Positions 7,728 to 17,711 are shown, counted from the first letter of the stretch. The stretch: 34,320 bases of DNA from Gemmatimonadaceae bacterium (GCA_017881685.1 JADGQR010000137.1:1-34320), one strand, 5' to 3'. The notes: generated from the sequence alone by a model not told the origin. Numbers and translations are program-made.

Positions 7728-8878
7728 CATGATTCCTGACTCTCTCTGATGTGAATGCCTCGCCTGCCGAGCTCGCTGATGTACTTCTCAGCGGGGATGC
7801 ATTCGTCGGGAGTGTGAACTCCCGGCGGCGTGACTTCGCCGCGCGCCTGCATCTGCCCGGTAATTGAAAGAGAATATCCTGTCGTACGCATCATTGCGCT
7901 GATGCCGCGCTCTTCGTCGTAGCGATCAACGAGCTCGAACGTGATGGTTTTGTCCTTTCCGTCTTTCTGCCCTTTCACGGTCACTCGCAGCGCGACGAGG
8001 TCCTTGCTCTGCGGCTTGGTGAGGCGGGGACCCATTGCCGCAACTGCGACATCGCGTGGAGAAACCATCACGCCCTTCACTTCGATGGGCTCGAGCTCCA
8101 GAAGACCCAGATCGCGGACTGCTTCCATGATCTTCGCGTGGCCGGGATAGCGAAGAGTCTTGTACTCCATCGTCGGAATCTTTCCTTCGTATCTGAACGC
8201 CATCGTCGACAGCCCGCCGGCGGTGTGAAACGCTTCCAGATCTCCGACCGGCGCGTCGAAATGCACCGGCTCGAGCTCTGACAGCGCTTTCACGTGCGCT
8301 CGTTTCCCATTTCGCACGACCCACGACAACGTCGTGTAGTAATCGAGTACGCCTTCGAGCGAGTAGACGATCTGGTAGTTGAGCGGTCCTTCAGGATGCT
8401 GAGGCAATCCCCCGACGAATATCTTCACCTCATCGACCTTGTCGAGCTCATCGATTCCGCGCTGCGCAAGAATGTTCACCATTCCCGGAGCGAGCCCGCA
8501 GTCGGGAATGATCGTTATGCCTTTTGCGCGAGCGCGCGCGTCGAGCTTCTTCTGCTCGAAGACGATGTCAGTATTTCCACCGAGGTCGCAGAAGTGAACA
8601 CCGCACTCCGCCGCGAGCGTGGCGAGCTCGAGATTGAAGTAGTAAGGGATCGCGCTCATCACGGCGTCGGATTGCCGCATCAGCGCGCGAACTGCATCCT
8701 TGTCCCTCACGTCTACCGCAGTGGGAATGAGTCGCTTGCCCGAATAAGGCGCAAGAAAGTGAGCGACGTGTCCGACATCGATGTCGGCGAGCCTTACTGT
8801 CGTGACTTCGTCGTTCTGAAGCAGATCATAAGCACAAGCGGAGCCTTGCAGCCCCGCGCCAAGTACGAGCATTCGCAT
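7727..8878 (-). CDS. Saccharopine dehydrogenase family protein (lysine 6-dehydrogenase-like)
   Basis: A 383-residue cytoplasmic NAD(P)-dependent oxidoreductase. The N-terminal Rossmann motif GAGLQGSACA (7-16), followed by LADIDV at the second strand end, and the segments DLGGNTDIV and IIPDCGLAPGMVN are characteristic of the saccharopine dehydrogenase/lysine 6-dehydrogenase group. The catalytic domain (about 130-310) includes GGLPQHPEGPLNYQIVYS and YEGKIPTMEYKTLRYPGH. Family members deaminate the epsilon amino group of lysine or handle saccharopine; which substrate applies here cannot be read from sequence. GGAG lies nine bases before the ATG at 8878; a second in-frame ATG at 8872 would be too far from it. 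Confidence 0.85.
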   Translation of the reverse strand: MRMLVLGAGLQGSACAYDLLQNDEVTTVRLADIDVGHVAHFLAPYSGKRLIPTAVDVRDKDAVRALMRQSDAVMSAIPYYFNLELATLAAECGVHFCDLGGNTDIVFEQKKLDARARAKGITIIPDCGLAPGMVNILAQRGIDELDKVDEVKIFVGGLPQHPEGPLNYQIVYSLEGVLDYYTTLSWVVRNGKRAHVKALSELEPVHFDAPVGDLEAFHTAGGLSTMAFRYEGKIPTMEYKTLRYPGHAKIMEAVRDLGLLELEPIEVKGVMVSPRDVAVAAMGPRLTKPQSKDLVALRVTVKGQKDGKDKTITFELVDRYDEERGISAMMRTTGYSLSITGQMQARGEVTPPGVHTPDECIPAEKYISELGRRGIHIRESQES

Positions 8879-8979
8879 CAGTCAAATCTCCATGTATTAC
8901 TTGAGCCGCAACGCGAAATCTATCGGGCTTTGTGACTCATTGTCACCCCGGGCGCGTTCGTTGCACACTTCAATTGCCC

Positions 8980-9438
8980 ATGACGACAACAATCGACGAT
9001 GACATGAGCTGGCGCGAACATCTGATCGAGACATCCGATGGAATTCGTCGGGTAATCGATGACACGCGACGCATCGCAGTGCTCGGCATCAAGATGGAAT
9101 TCGACCGGCCGGCGTTTTACGTGCCTGAGTATGCACAGCATGCGGGTTATGAAATCGTTCCCGTGCCGGTGTTCTACCCGGACGCGACGGAGATACTCGG
9201 ACAACCTGTGTATCGATCGGTTTCCGCGATCGCCGGTGACATCGACATGGTGAATGTGTTCCGGCGGCCAGGAGACATTCCACCACATGTGGACGACATC
9301 ATCGCGAAGAAGCCGCAGTCAGTCTGGTTTCAGCTCGGCATTCGAAATGAAGCAGCCGCCGAGAGACTCGCGCGTGCGGGAATCGACGTCGTGCAGGACC
9401 GGTGTCTCCTCGTGGAGCTGCAGAATATCGGTAAGTAG
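8980..9438 (+). CDS. CoA-binding domain protein (YccU/CoA_binding_2 type)
   Basis: A small Rossmann-like protein of 152 residues. The pattern TRRIAVLGIK near 25-34, RPAFYVPEYAQHAGYEIVPV, then VYRSV, DIDMVNVFRRP, VWFQLGI and the late VVQDRCLLVE is that of the CoA_binding_2 family, stand-alone proteins that bind CoA or a nucleotide and whose role is not established. The frame extends upstream to a GTG at 8932, but that part is not family-like. ATG 8980 or ATG 9004 is a better start, and neither has a clear Shine-Dalgarno site. It is divergent from the dehydrogenase gene; the stop lies 18 bases from the converging lipoprotein gene. Confidence 0.85.
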   Translation: MTTTIDDDMSWREHLIETSDGIRRVIDDTRRIAVLGIKMEFDRPAFYVPEYAQHAGYEIVPVPVFYPDATEILGQPVYRSVSAIAGDIDMVNVFRRPGDIPPHVDDIIAKKPQSVWFQLGIRNEAAAERLARAGIDVVQDRCLLVELQNIGK

Positions 9439-9456
9439 CGGGCGCATTTCCCCGAA

Positions 9457-10497
9457 TCACCAGCCCACTACATACACTACCGCTTCGACAGGAATCGCAT
9501 TAGCGACAGCCTTCGCTCTCGGAGCAAGCGCGAGGATGTAACGTCCGCCTTTCGTCGCCGCCAACGCTTTGCCCGAACCAATGGTGTATGTTCGCGCAGT
9601 CGAGTCAGATGCGGTTCCGGTTTCACGAGCAGTGATCACTCCATGGAGACTCTCGATCGACAGTGTTCGCGATCCTGTCCTGATGGCGATCGGAGCTGAG
9701 CTCTGCATGTCCACGGGCGTCGACACATCGAGCACCGGACCATTCACCCATCGAGGAACGACGAGCTGAGAGTTCGCCGGCAGCGTTCCATGAAATGCGC
9801 CAGTCTTTGGATCGAGCGCGGCCCACGTCTCCGATTCTTCACTGTCCTGAGCCTTTGCCGGGCTGTTCCCCAGCGCGACGGTCGCACCATCGGGAGTCCA
9901 TCGCACATGCCAGCCGAGTGCGATGGGGAACATTCGCGCCGCTGCGGCATCCGCAGCACCCGCAGCGCGTGTGTCCGCAGGAATCTGAATTATGCCGGGC
10001 TGCGCAACACTGCGCGCCGCAGTCATTCCGCTGGTCGCGAACGATCCGTTTCGCAGTGTCGCGGTATCGATGCCCGTGCGTCTCGACAGATCCTGCCACA
10101 TCGCTGCCGGAATTGAATCCTCGCCACCATTAGTCAGCACATGCGCGCGCGAAAACGCTATCGCACCCCAATCCGGTGATGGTGCGACATCCCACACACT
10201 GTCCATTCTGGTCTGGAAATTTCTGCTTTCGCTTCCATAGAAGAACGCGTTTGGCAGTGCCTCGCTTTCGACGCCGGCCGGATCCACCATCGCAATGATC
10301 GCCGAGCTGTCGGGTGAAATGACCCATTTGAGCCGGGTGGTCATTCCATACGTCCCTTGGTTCACTCTGACTGAAGTGATCACGGGATTCTGCCGCGACG
10401 CAGATGTAGTGTCGGAGCTCGTGCGAGTGGATGAATCGACGCACGCGATTGTGAGCGCTACGAGTGGCAGCAGTTTGAATCTTGTCGACTTCTTCAT
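9457..10497 (-). CDS. Putative exported protein or lipoprotein, unknown function
   Basis: 346 residues with a basic start and a hydrophobic signal segment ending in TIAC at 16-19. This is a weak lipobox because residue -3 is Thr, so lipidation is likely but not certain. A Ser/Thr-rich stretch (21-35) tethers the rest. The body contains repeated blocks such as LKWVISPDSSAIIAMVD, DVAPSPDWGAIAFSR and VRWTPDGATVALG, spaced like WD40/PD40 beta-propeller blades. A periplasmic propeller is therefore plausible. No enzyme motif is seen. It is the last gene of the minus-strand run that begins with the PAS-GGDEF-EAL gene, 47 bases after the cyclase gene. Confidence 0.7.
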   Translation of the reverse strand: MKKSTRFKLLPLVALTIACVDSSTRTSSDTTSASRQNPVITSVRVNQGTYGMTTRLKWVISPDSSAIIAMVDPAGVESEALPNAFFYGSESRNFQTRMDSVWDVAPSPDWGAIAFSRAHVLTNGGEDSIPAAMWQDLSRRTGIDTATLRNGSFATSGMTAARSVAQPGIIQIPADTRAAGAADAAAARMFPIALGWHVRWTPDGATVALGNSPAKAQDSEESETWAALDPKTGAFHGTLPANSQLVVPRWVNGPVLDVSTPVDMQSSAPIAIRTGSRTLSIESLHGVITARETGTASDSTARTYTIGSGKALAATKGGRYILALAPRAKAVANAIPVEAVVYVVGW

Positions 10498-10544
10498 TTG
10501 TCTGCGCGTAGTTGGAGCGACGCGACCGTTCGCGCCTCGTTACT

Positions 10545-11663
10545 TCAGCTGCAGACTAGATTACGTCCGCTTCCCTTGGCTCGATAGAGAGCCGCGTCAG
10601 CAGCTCTGAAAAGATCTTCCGCCGAGTCGAGCCCCGGCGCGGGATAAGTCGCGACGCCGATGCTCGCGGTGACGTGAATCTCACGGTGTCCCGCCACCTC
10701 GAAGCCATGAGCCGATATCTTGTCCCGAATCCGCTCGGCGAATGCAACCGCGCCCTGCTTGCCGGTTTCGGGGAGCACGATGACGAACTCTTCGCCGCCA
10801 TAGCGTGCCACTGTGTCGACCGTCCGCACCGCCCGCTGAAGAAGATTCGCAAGCCCGAAAAGGATGTCGTCGCCGGTGAGATGTCCGTACGTGTCATTCA
10901 CGAGCTTGAAGTGATCGAGGTCGAGCAGGAGCATCGTCAACGGAGCATTGTAGCGGCGAACGCGCTCCATCTCGGTGACCAGGCGCACTGTCAGCGCTCG
11001 TCGATTGACGAGCTGCGTGAGGGGATCTGTCTGAGCCAGCGCTTCGAGACGGTGATTATCCGCACGTGTCGACTCGATCGCGTGAGCGCGCCGAATCGCG
11101 GCTACTCCACTGCGTACGACTGTTGACGCAAACTCGACATCGGCTGCTTCAAACTTAGGCGTGTCGAACGTGCGTCTGAGGAGAAAGACGCCCCAGTTGT
11201 CGTCGTCGAGCGGGAACGGAAGCGCCATCACGGAGCGGATCTTCACCTGGGTTCCTTCTTTTTCCCATTTGTCCCGCAGTTGAGCATATAGCGGACAGTA
11301 CATCAAATCGGGAATCAGAACGGGGATCCGGCCGTGCAATGCGGAGATTACCTCAGGATACTTGTCGAGCTCGATCTCGAGATCGTGAAGATGAGGTTGC
11401 TCGAACGCCGTCGCGACAACACCAGTCGGTGAGCCAGGCTTGGCGAGAATTACCGACGCATGTGACAGATTGAGGGCACGGGCGAGACGCCGGGCAAGCA
11501 GGTGGAAAATCTCCTCCGTCGGAAGATTTCCCATGACTTCATGAAGAATGTCGACGAGGTGCCGTCGTGATTCACCCTCATCACGAACGCGCTGAAGCTC
11601 GGCCTCCGCTTTCCGGAGCGCCGCTCTCAGCGCCTGCACCTCGTTTCCATTCAGTGCGTCCAA
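10545..11663 (-). CDS. Diguanylate cyclase with GAF domain
   Basis: This cytoplasmic protein of 372 residues makes c-di-GMP from two GTP. A coiled coil (about 6-35) leads to a GAF-like sensor domain (about 45-195) and a GGDEF domain starting at TDPLTQLVNRR (212). The active-site motif is GGEEF (289-293), and an inhibitory RxxD site (R280-T-V-D283) sits five residues before it, so product feedback is expected. The start is a TTG at 11663 with AGAGGG six bases upstream; the first in-frame ATG would remove the coiled coil. It begins 21 bases after the gyrA stop and is probably cotranscribed with it. Confidence 0.95.
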   Translation of the reverse strand: MDALNGNEVQALRAALRKAEAELQRVRDEGESRRHLVDILHEVMGNLPTEEIFHLLARRLARALNLSHASVILAKPGSPTGVVATAFEQPHLHDLEIELDKYPEVISALHGRIPVLIPDLMYCPLYAQLRDKWEKEGTQVKIRSVMALPFPLDDDNWGVFLLRRTFDTPKFEAADVEFASTVVRSGVAAIRRAHAIESTRADNHRLEALAQTDPLTQLVNRRALTVRLVTEMERVRRYNAPLTMLLLDLDHFKLVNDTYGHLTGDDILFGLANLLQRAVRTVDTVARYGGEEFVIVLPETGKQGAVAFAERIRDKISAHGFEVAGHREIHVTASIGVATYPAPGLDSAEDLFRAADAALYRAKGSGRNLVCS

Positions 11664-11684
11664 GCCGATCCCTCTTGAAGTAAA

Positions 11685-14213
11685 TCACTCTTCTTCGGAT
11701 CCACCCGACTGTTCGTCGCCACCGACGACGACAGAGTCCTCGCCTGCCCCATCCCCTTCATCGTCTTCGGGAATGACGCGGGCGACTGCGGTCAGAATGT
11801 CCCCGTCATCCAGATTGACGAGTCTGACCCCCTGCGCGATACGTCCCGTGACCCGAATCTGAGCCACCGAGGAACGGATGATTACGCCGTTCCTGGTGAT
11901 GAGCATGATCTCATCCTCGGGCAGGACCTCCATCACGCCGACGACGTTGCCGGTCTTCTCGGTACGATTGACGGTGATGATACCCTTTCCGCCACGTTTC
12001 TGCACCCTGTAGTCGTCGATGTGCGAGCACTTGCCAAGGCCTCGCTCCGTAACGACGAGGATCGTCGCCTCGCGCTTGATGACCACCATCCCGACAAGAC
12101 TGTCGTCCGGCTTGAGCTCGATTCCCTTCACGCCGGTGGTGTCGCGACCCATCTCGCGGACATCCTGCTCGTGGAACCTGACAGACAAACCATGCTTCGT
12201 GGCAAGAACGATGTCATTCGTGCCGCTCGTCACCTGGACGTCGATCAGCTCGTCGCCGGGCTCGATCTTGATCGCCTTGATGCCGTTGGCGCGGACGTTC
12301 GAGTACTGCGACAGCGCGCTTTTCTTGACGGTTCCCTTCTTCGTGCAGAAGAGCAGGAACTGAGTGTCCGTGAACTCGCGGACAGGCACCATCGCCTGGA
12401 TCTGCGTGTCAGGCTGCACGTTGATCAGATTCACGATCGGCTTGCCCTTCGTCGCGCGGCCGGCCTGCGGAATCTCGTGCACCTTGAGCCAGAAGCAGCG
12501 GCCATCATCCGTGAAGCACAGGATGTAATCGTGCGTCGAGCCGATGAAGAGCTTCTCGATGAAGTCCTCGTCCTTCAATGTCTGGCCACTCAAGCCTCGG
12601 CCACCTCGACGCTGCTTTCGATACGTCGACACCGACGTGCGCTTGATGTAGCCAGAGTGCGAGATCGTGATCACCATGTCTTCCTCGGCGATCAGATCTT
12701 CGATTGTGAATTCGCCTTCGTCGCTGGTGATCTCCGAGCGTCGCTCGTCGCCGAAGCGCTTGAGGACATCCTGAAGCTCGTCACGAATGATTCCCATGCG
12801 GCGCGGACGCGACGCGAGAATGTCGCGCAGCTCCTTCACAAACGCGCGGACTTCCTTGAGCTCGGCTTCGAGCTTTTCGATCTCCAGACCGGTGAGCTTC
12901 GCGAGGCGCATGTTGAGGATCGCTTCTGCCTGACGCTCGCTGAGCTTGAACCGCTTCTGAAGCTGCTCGCTCGCTGTCGGCGTGTCTTCGGCCGCACGAA
13001 TGAGCTTGATGACTGCGTCGATGTTGTCGACGGCGATCTTCAGACCTTCGAGGATGTGCTCACGCTCGACAGCCTTCTCGAGGTCGAACTGAGTGCGACG
13101 GACGACCACTTCATGCCGGTGCGCGATGTAGTGCTGAAGCACTTCCTTCAGCGGCATGATCTTCGGCACCAGTTGGCCGGTGCCCGGGTCAGGCACAAGT
13201 GCCAGCATGATCACGCCGAAAGTCGACTGCATCGTCGTGTGCTTGAACAACCCGTTCAGCACGACACGCGGAATTGCATCCCGCTTGAGCTCGATCACGA
13301 CGCGCATTCCATCCTTGTCGGACTCGTCGCGCAGGTCGGAGATTCCCTCGAGCTTCTTGTCACGTACGAGATCGGCGATATCCGAAACCAGTTTCGACTT
13401 GTTGACCTGGTACGGCAGCTCGTTGATGACGATCTGCGACTTGCTGGAGCTTTCCTTTTCCTCGATCACTGCACGGGCGCGCATCACGATGCGGCCGCGG
13501 CCTGTCTCCTGATAATCCTTGATGCCGGCGCGGCCGTAGATGTAGCCACCAGTCGGAAAATCGGGGCCCTTGATGATCTTGCGCAGCTCCGAAACTTCGA
13601 GCTCGGGATTGTCGATGAGCGCGATTACCGCGGTAACCACCTCGTTGATGTTGTGAGGCGGAATGTTCGTCGCCATTCCAACCGCGATACCCGACGATCC
13701 GTTGATGAGGAGATTCGGAACCGCCGATGGCAGAACCTTCGGCTCCATCAGCCTGTCGTCGAAATTCGGCGCGTAATCGACCGTGTTCTTGTCGATGTCG
13801 GCCAGCATTTCCATCGCGATGCGCGTCAGCCGCGACTCGGTGTACCGGTAGGCGGCCGCCGGATCACCGTCAACGCTTCCGAAATTTCCCTGGCCATCGA
13901 CCAGCGGATATCTCAGAGAGAAATCCTGAACCATTCGGACGAGCGCGTCGTACACGGACTGATCACCATGCGGGTGATACTTGCCGAGCACATCGCCGAC
14001 GACCGTTGCGGATTTCTTGTACGGACGGCCGGGTACCAGCCCGAGTTCGTTCATCGCGTAGAGAACGCGGCGATGGACTGGTTTCAGGCCGTCGCGGACG
14101 TCCGGAAGAGCGCGTGAAACGATCACGCTCATCGAGTAGTTGATGAACGATTCCTTCACCTCTTCGTGGATGAGGCGCGGAAGGATCCGCTCGCGGTTGT
14201 TGGGCGCGGTCAT
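11685..14213 (-). CDS. gyrA: DNA gyrase subunit A
   Basis: The breakage-reunion subunit of gyrase, which introduces negative supercoils with GyrB. The winged-helix and tower domains are complete, with catalytic Y124 (YRYTES) and the quinolone region [10 protein letters not shown] at 80-89. The GyrA box Q534-RRGGR-G540 identifies it as gyrase, not topoisomerase IV, and begins the six-bladed C-terminal propeller. The tail (about 817-842) is highly acidic, as in GyrA proteins whose tail modulates wrapping. Position 85, equivalent to Ser83 of E. coli, is Gln. Total 842 residues. The ATG at 14213 has only a weak ribosome site. gyrB is not in the window. A likely promoter lies at 14258-14286. Confidence 0.98.
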   Translation of the reverse strand: MTAPNNRERILPRLIHEEVKESFINYSMSVIVSRALPDVRDGLKPVHRRVLYAMNELGLVPGRPYKKSATVVGDVLGKYHPHGDQSVYDALVRMVQDFSLRYPLVDGQGNFGSVDGDPAAAYRYTESRLTRIAMEMLADIDKNTVDYAPNFDDRLMEPKVLPSAVPNLLINGSSGIAVGMATNIPPHNINEVVTAVIALIDNPELEVSELRKIIKGPDFPTGGYIYGRAGIKDYQETGRGRIVMRARAVIEEKESSSKSQIVINELPYQVNKSKLVSDIADLVRDKKLEGISDLRDESDKDGMRVVIELKRDAIPRVVLNGLFKHTTMQSTFGVIMLALVPDPGTGQLVPKIMPLKEVLQHYIAHRHEVVVRRTQFDLEKAVEREHILEGLKIAVDNIDAVIKLIRAAEDTPTASEQLQKRFKLSERQAEAILNMRLAKLTGLEIEKLEAELKEVRAFVKELRDILASRPRRMGIIRDELQDVLKRFGDERRSEITSDEGEFTIEDLIAEEDMVITISHSGYIKRTSVSTYRKQRRGGRGLSGQTLKDEDFIEKLFIGSTHDYILCFTDDGRCFWLKVHEIPQAGRATKGKPIVNLINVQPDTQIQAMVPVREFTDTQFLLFCTKKGTVKKSALSQYSNVRANGIKAIKIEPGDELIDVQVTSGTNDIVLATKHGLSVRFHEQDVREMGRDTTGVKGIELKPDDSLVGMVVIKREATILVVTERGLGKCSHIDDYRVQKRGGKGIITVNRTEKTGNVVGVMEVLPEDEIMLITRNGVIIRSSVAQIRVTGRIAQGVRLVNLDDGDILTAVARVIPEDDEGDGAGEDSVVVGGDEQSGGSEEE

Positions 14214-14252
14214 GAGGCTTTTCTAAGGGCTGCGGAGGGTGGGAAAGGCAAC

Positions 14253-14286
14253 CCTCAAATATACGTTTTTGAGGACCTTTCCGCAA
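14253..14286 (-). promoter_or_regulatory. Likely gyrA promoter with overlapping palindrome
   Basis: On the minus strand TTGCGG (14286-14281) and TATATT (14263-14258) are separated by exactly 17 bases, a good match to a housekeeping sigma-70 promoter, placed about 45 bases before the gyrA start. The inverted repeat CCTCAAA / TTTGAGG (14253-14259 and 14268-14274) covers the -10 element and could be an operator. A further six-base stem (14235-14240 with 14251-14256) lies in the predicted leader. Confidence 0.55.
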
Positions 14287-14301
14287 CCAGAACGACTATC
14301 G

Positions 14302-17214
14302 CTAACTTATTGCCAGTCTAGGAGTTAGCGGCGTCCAACGGGGGTGATTGGCGGACAGCGGGAAATGGGCGCCAGGAAGCCCCTTTGCAGCCCGTGCCGA
14401 CGTCTCCAGGAGATGCGCGAATTCAAAGGGCGGCAGCGGGTAGGAAATGTGGAAGCCCTGACCAAGACCACACCCGAGTGTGCGCAGCCGCTCCCACTGT
14501 TCCCTCGTTTCGATTCCTTCCGCAACTACTCTCAGCCCGAGAATCCGGCCGAGTCCTATTACCGCCTCTGCAAGCGGTGACTTCGAGTTCTCTTCGCCGA
14601 GTCCGGCGATGAACGAGCGATCCATCTTGAGGCTGTCCACCGGGAACCGCTCGAGGTACGCGAGCGAGGAATACCCGGTCCCGAAATCGTCGATCGAAAG
14701 GCGAACGCCGAGTCCCTTGAGCGCGTGCAGTCGCTCGAGCGTGGCTCGATTGTCGTGAACGAGCATGCTCTCCGTCATCTCGAGTATGAGATGGCTTGGT
14801 GTCAATCCGGACCCTCGCAGCGAGTCGGCGACGTCGTGCACGACTCCGGGTTGTGACAGGTGCCGGCCCGAAAGATTTACGCCGACCATCAGCGACATTC
14901 CCGTTCCGCGAAGTATCTGCTGATACCGGAGCTGCCATTCGCGGGTTTGTCTGCATGCTTCCTGAACGACCCAGCGGCCCAATGGAACGATGAGTCCGGT
15001 TTCTTCGGCGAGAGAAATGAAGTCGAGCGGCTCGAGTAACCCGCGCTCCGGGTGCTGCCAGCGCACGAGTGCCTCGAATCCGAACATGCGGCCGGTTGAG
15101 AGTCTCGATATCGGCTGATAGAAGAGGACGAGGTTGCCCGTTTCGCGTTCTCCATTGATCGCTCGACGGAGTTCTGTCTCGAGCTCGAGTCGACGTCGTG
15201 CTGCGACGTGCATTTCGGGCTCGAAGCTCGCAGCGCACGCTTTTCCTTCTCCTTTCGCGCGGTAGAGTGCGAGGTCGGCATTGCGAAGGACGTCGTCAGC
15301 TCCCTGGTGCGGCAACATTGTCGCAATGCCGATGCTCATCGTCACGACAATGTCGGTGCCCTGCACCGAGAACGGTTCCATGAACGCTTCGAGAATTACA
15401 TCGGCGACCCGCATCGGCCGTGCAACTTCGTCGTCGAGAAGGACGGCGAACTCATCGCCGCCAAGTCGCGCGACCGTGTCCGCCGGACGAAGGCATGAGG
15501 TCAGCCGGCTCGCAACTTCAATGAGGAGCCAGTCGCCGGCAGAGTGTCCAAGCCCGTCGTTCACCGCCTTGAAATTGTCGAGATCGATGAAGAGCACGGC
15601 GGGTGATGCGGTTCCGCCGGCGGCTCGCTGGAGCGCGTGCTCGACGCGGTCCTTGAACAAAACGCGATTGGCCAGATTCGTCAGCGGATCGTGGAAAGCC
15701 TGATGCGCGAGCTGTTCCTCGAGCTGTTTTCGCTCGGTGACGTCGTGCAGAATCGACAGCACGCCGGCCCGACCGTTGTAGCTCACCGGCACTGAAGTGA
15801 CTTCGACCGCGAGCAGGCGCGTGTCGCCTATCTGATGAAACTGGCATTCCGCCGTGAGTGCGCGCGTGGGAACTCGTCCAAGCGAGGCGAGACTTTCGAG
15901 CAGGCGCGGTGCAGTCTCGGGCGTAATGAATCTCAGGAGCGGAGCTCCCAGCAACTTCTCTGGATCTGTGAAACCGAGCAGTGTCGCACAGGCCGGGTTT
16001 GCGTAGAGCATGCGGCCTTCGGCGTGAAGTGCGACTGCCTGCGGGGAATGCTCGACGAGATTTCGGAAGCGTGCCTCGCTTTCCTTCAGCGCCTCGGCCG
16101 CTGCTCTCGCTTCACTGACGTCACGGACAACCCAGAGAACGCGATCGTCGCTGAGAGGAGTGACGGTGCCGGCGAACCAGACCGTCTTGCCCGCAAGATC
16201 GAGTGGATACTCAATCTTGACTCGCTGGTTTGTATCGAGCGCTTGCGATATCGATCGCAGCGCGAGCCCTGCAACCGGAGCGGGAAGAACTTCATGTACG
16301 CGCTGCCCGAGCAACTTGTCGCGCGGACCGGAGAGAAGCTGATCATTGGTCGGAGATACCTTGTGGTAGCGTCCGTCGCGATCGAGGATGAAGAACACCT
16401 CGGGAATCGCGTTGAAGAGCGCAGCCTGCTCCGCCGCTGCTTCTTCCGCTATCGTGCGCGCGCGCTCTGCAGCTTCGATGGCGATTGCAAGATCGATGTT
16501 TGAACGCTCGAGCTCATCTGTCTGAGCCTGGAGCCTGTCTGACTGAACCTGGAGGCGGCTCGATTGTTCCAAAGCCTCGTTCGCCTGGTACATGAGACGA
16601 CGACTAAGACGATTGAACACCAGCAGAAGAATCAGCAGCTCCGCGAGTACCCCCGCTGTGGTAAGGACCGAGACAGTTCTCTCGTCACCCTGGCTTTCCG
16701 CATACCGTACGTCCTCGGCCAGCGTGAGTACGGCGAGGCGTGTCCGCAGAATGTCGAATCTCTTTCGCTGAGCTTCACGGCGTGAGTCCCTTCGACCGGA
16801 AATACTCTCGTCCCAGCGCACCTGTGCTTCGTGGATAGCAGTAATGTGATTTCTTCGCTCGGCGCTGTTGCCCGCTGCGCGTACCAGTGAATCCATGGTA
16901 GCGGAGAATCTTCTTGCAGCGGCAGTTGCTGCTTTTGTCTCTGGCCGGGTGGGAGACTCATTGAGGAGCGCCAGCTCACGCTCGACCGTGAGGACGTAGG
17001 CGGTGCGAGCAAGCCTGGAGACTTCGCGACTTTGTTCGACCAGATCGCTGGTGCGCTCGTGCGCGTAGTATGTGCCCCCGATCGTCGCCGCGATCGCGAC
17101 GAGCGCAATTGCAGCAACCGCAAATAAGCTGGTCGTTACTCCAACGATCTGCTTGCGAAGCAAATCGCCGGGGCGCTGCTGTCTTTGACCTTCGCGTGCG
17201 GGGGGTTCCATCAC
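14302..17214 (-). CDS. Membrane PAS-PAS-GGDEF-EAL signalling protein
   Basis: A 970-residue c-di-GMP protein. A first transmembrane helix (about 24-48), a helical periplasmic region (about 50-180) and a second helix (about 184-202) are followed by a coiled coil (210-265), two PAS domains (about 266-370 and 382-495), a GGDEF domain and an EAL domain. The cyclase motif GGDEF (585-589) is intact with an RxxD inhibitory site (576-579). The EAL domain keeps EAL 714-716, E812 (EMTES), DDFGTG 842-847, K863 and E899, so both activities look possible. The start is either GTG 17214, ten bases after AAGGAA, or ATG 17211. gyrA begins 88 bases downstream and has its own likely promoter. Confidence 0.94.
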   Translation of the reverse strand: MMEPPAREGQRQQRPGDLLRKQIVGVTTSLFAVAAIALVAIAATIGGTYYAHERTSDLVEQSREVSRLARTAYVLTVERELALLNESPTRPETKAATAAARRFSATMDSLVRAAGNSAERRNHITAIHEAQVRWDESISGRRDSRREAQRKRFDILRTRLAVLTLAEDVRYAESQGDERTVSVLTTAGVLAELLILLLVFNRLSRRLMYQANEALEQSSRLQVQSDRLQAQTDELERSNIDLAIAIEAAERARTIAEEAAAEQAALFNAIPEVFFILDRDGRYHKVSPTNDQLLSGPRDKLLGQRVHEVLPAPVAGLALRSISQALDTNQRVKIEYPLDLAGKTVWFAGTVTPLSDDRVLWVVRDVSEARAAAEALKESEARFRNLVEHSPQAVALHAEGRMLYANPACATLLGFTDPEKLLGAPLLRFITPETAPRLLESLASLGRVPTRALTAECQFHQIGDTRLLAVEVTSVPVSYNGRAGVLSILHDVTERKQLEEQLAHQAFHDPLTNLANRVLFKDRVEHALQRAAGGTASPAVLFIDLDNFKAVNDGLGHSAGDWLLIEVASRLTSCLRPADTVARLGGDEFAVLLDDEVARPMRVADVILEAFMEPFSVQGTDIVVTMSIGIATMLPHQGADDVLRNADLALYRAKGEGKACAASFEPEMHVAARRRLELETELRRAINGERETGNLVLFYQPISRLSTGRMFGFEALVRWQHPERGLLEPLDFISLAEETGLIVPLGRWVVQEACRQTREWQLRYQQILRGTGMSLMVGVNLSGRHLSQPGVVHDVADSLRGSGLTPSHLILEMTESMLVHDNRATLERLHALKGLGVRLSIDDFGTGYSSLAYLERFPVDSLKMDRSFIAGLGEENSKSPLAEAVIGLGRILGLRVVAEGIETREQWERLRTLGCGLGQGFHISYPLPPFEFAHLLETSARAAKGLPGAHFPLSANHPRWTPLTPRLAIS

Positions 17215-17415
17215 TCGGCGGTGTTTCCTTGTGAAGCTGAAAGCGGACGGCGAGCCAAACCCTGCGGGGTGGGCCGCCTAATGTTTCTCGTCAGAATGAC
17301 TGTGCAAGGTGATGTGGCGTCACAACATCCGTCTCTTGCCGGGATTCACGTGCTTCACGACTTTGATACGCGGTGCCGCTCAAGGCGGTTTCCTCAAACC
17401 ATTTCTGGCGAGACG

Positions 17416-17709
17416 ATGATCTTCAAATCGAGCAGGCTTACGTCGGGCAATCACATTTTCCGGACATCGCTCGATGTCGAAGGGCACCAGATCACGTTCC
17501 GTAAGCGGCGCTGGTTCGGATCGACGGAGGAGACGATCAACGTCGACCATATCTCGTCGGTGAGGGCACAACACGGGGTGATGTTCTCGTCGATTACGAT
17601 CGAGTCATCGGGTGGATCACAGCCGATTCAGATAACGGGGCTGCGGACGTCTGACGCCCGGGCGATTGAGGCAGCAATCAAGGCAGTACAGGCGCAGAAG
17701 GAGGGCTGA
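17416..17709 (+). CDS. Small PH-like domain protein
   Basis: 97 residues from the ATG at 17416; the frame is open further upstream to 17185 but that part overlaps the opposite gene and lacks any domain character. The sequence resembles a compact bacterial PH-like beta domain: alternating strands with ITFRKRRWFGSTEETINVDHISSV, then FSSITIESSGG and IQITGLRTSDARAIEAAIKAV as a closing helix. Such domains often occur in envelope or stress proteins; no specific function can be named. There is no signal peptide. The bases 17215-17415 upstream show no gene. The stop is two bases before the second large palindrome. Confidence 0.7.
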   Translation: MIFKSSRLTSGNHIFRTSLDVEGHQITFRKRRWFGSTEETINVDHISSVRAQHGVMFSSITIESSGGSQPIQITGLRTSDARAIEAAIKAVQAQKEG

Positions 17710-17711
17710 TA

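Noticed and set aside
12021-14117. A 698-residue open frame on the plus strand opposite gyrA
   Set aside because: It is a shadow frame produced by high third-position G+C of gyrA; it has no domain, signal or ribosome site and lies opposite a full-length conserved gene.
17185-17415. Upstream extension of the PH-like gene to 174 residues
   Set aside because: The extra part overlaps the start of the opposite gene and has no domain character; ATG 17416 fits the domain.
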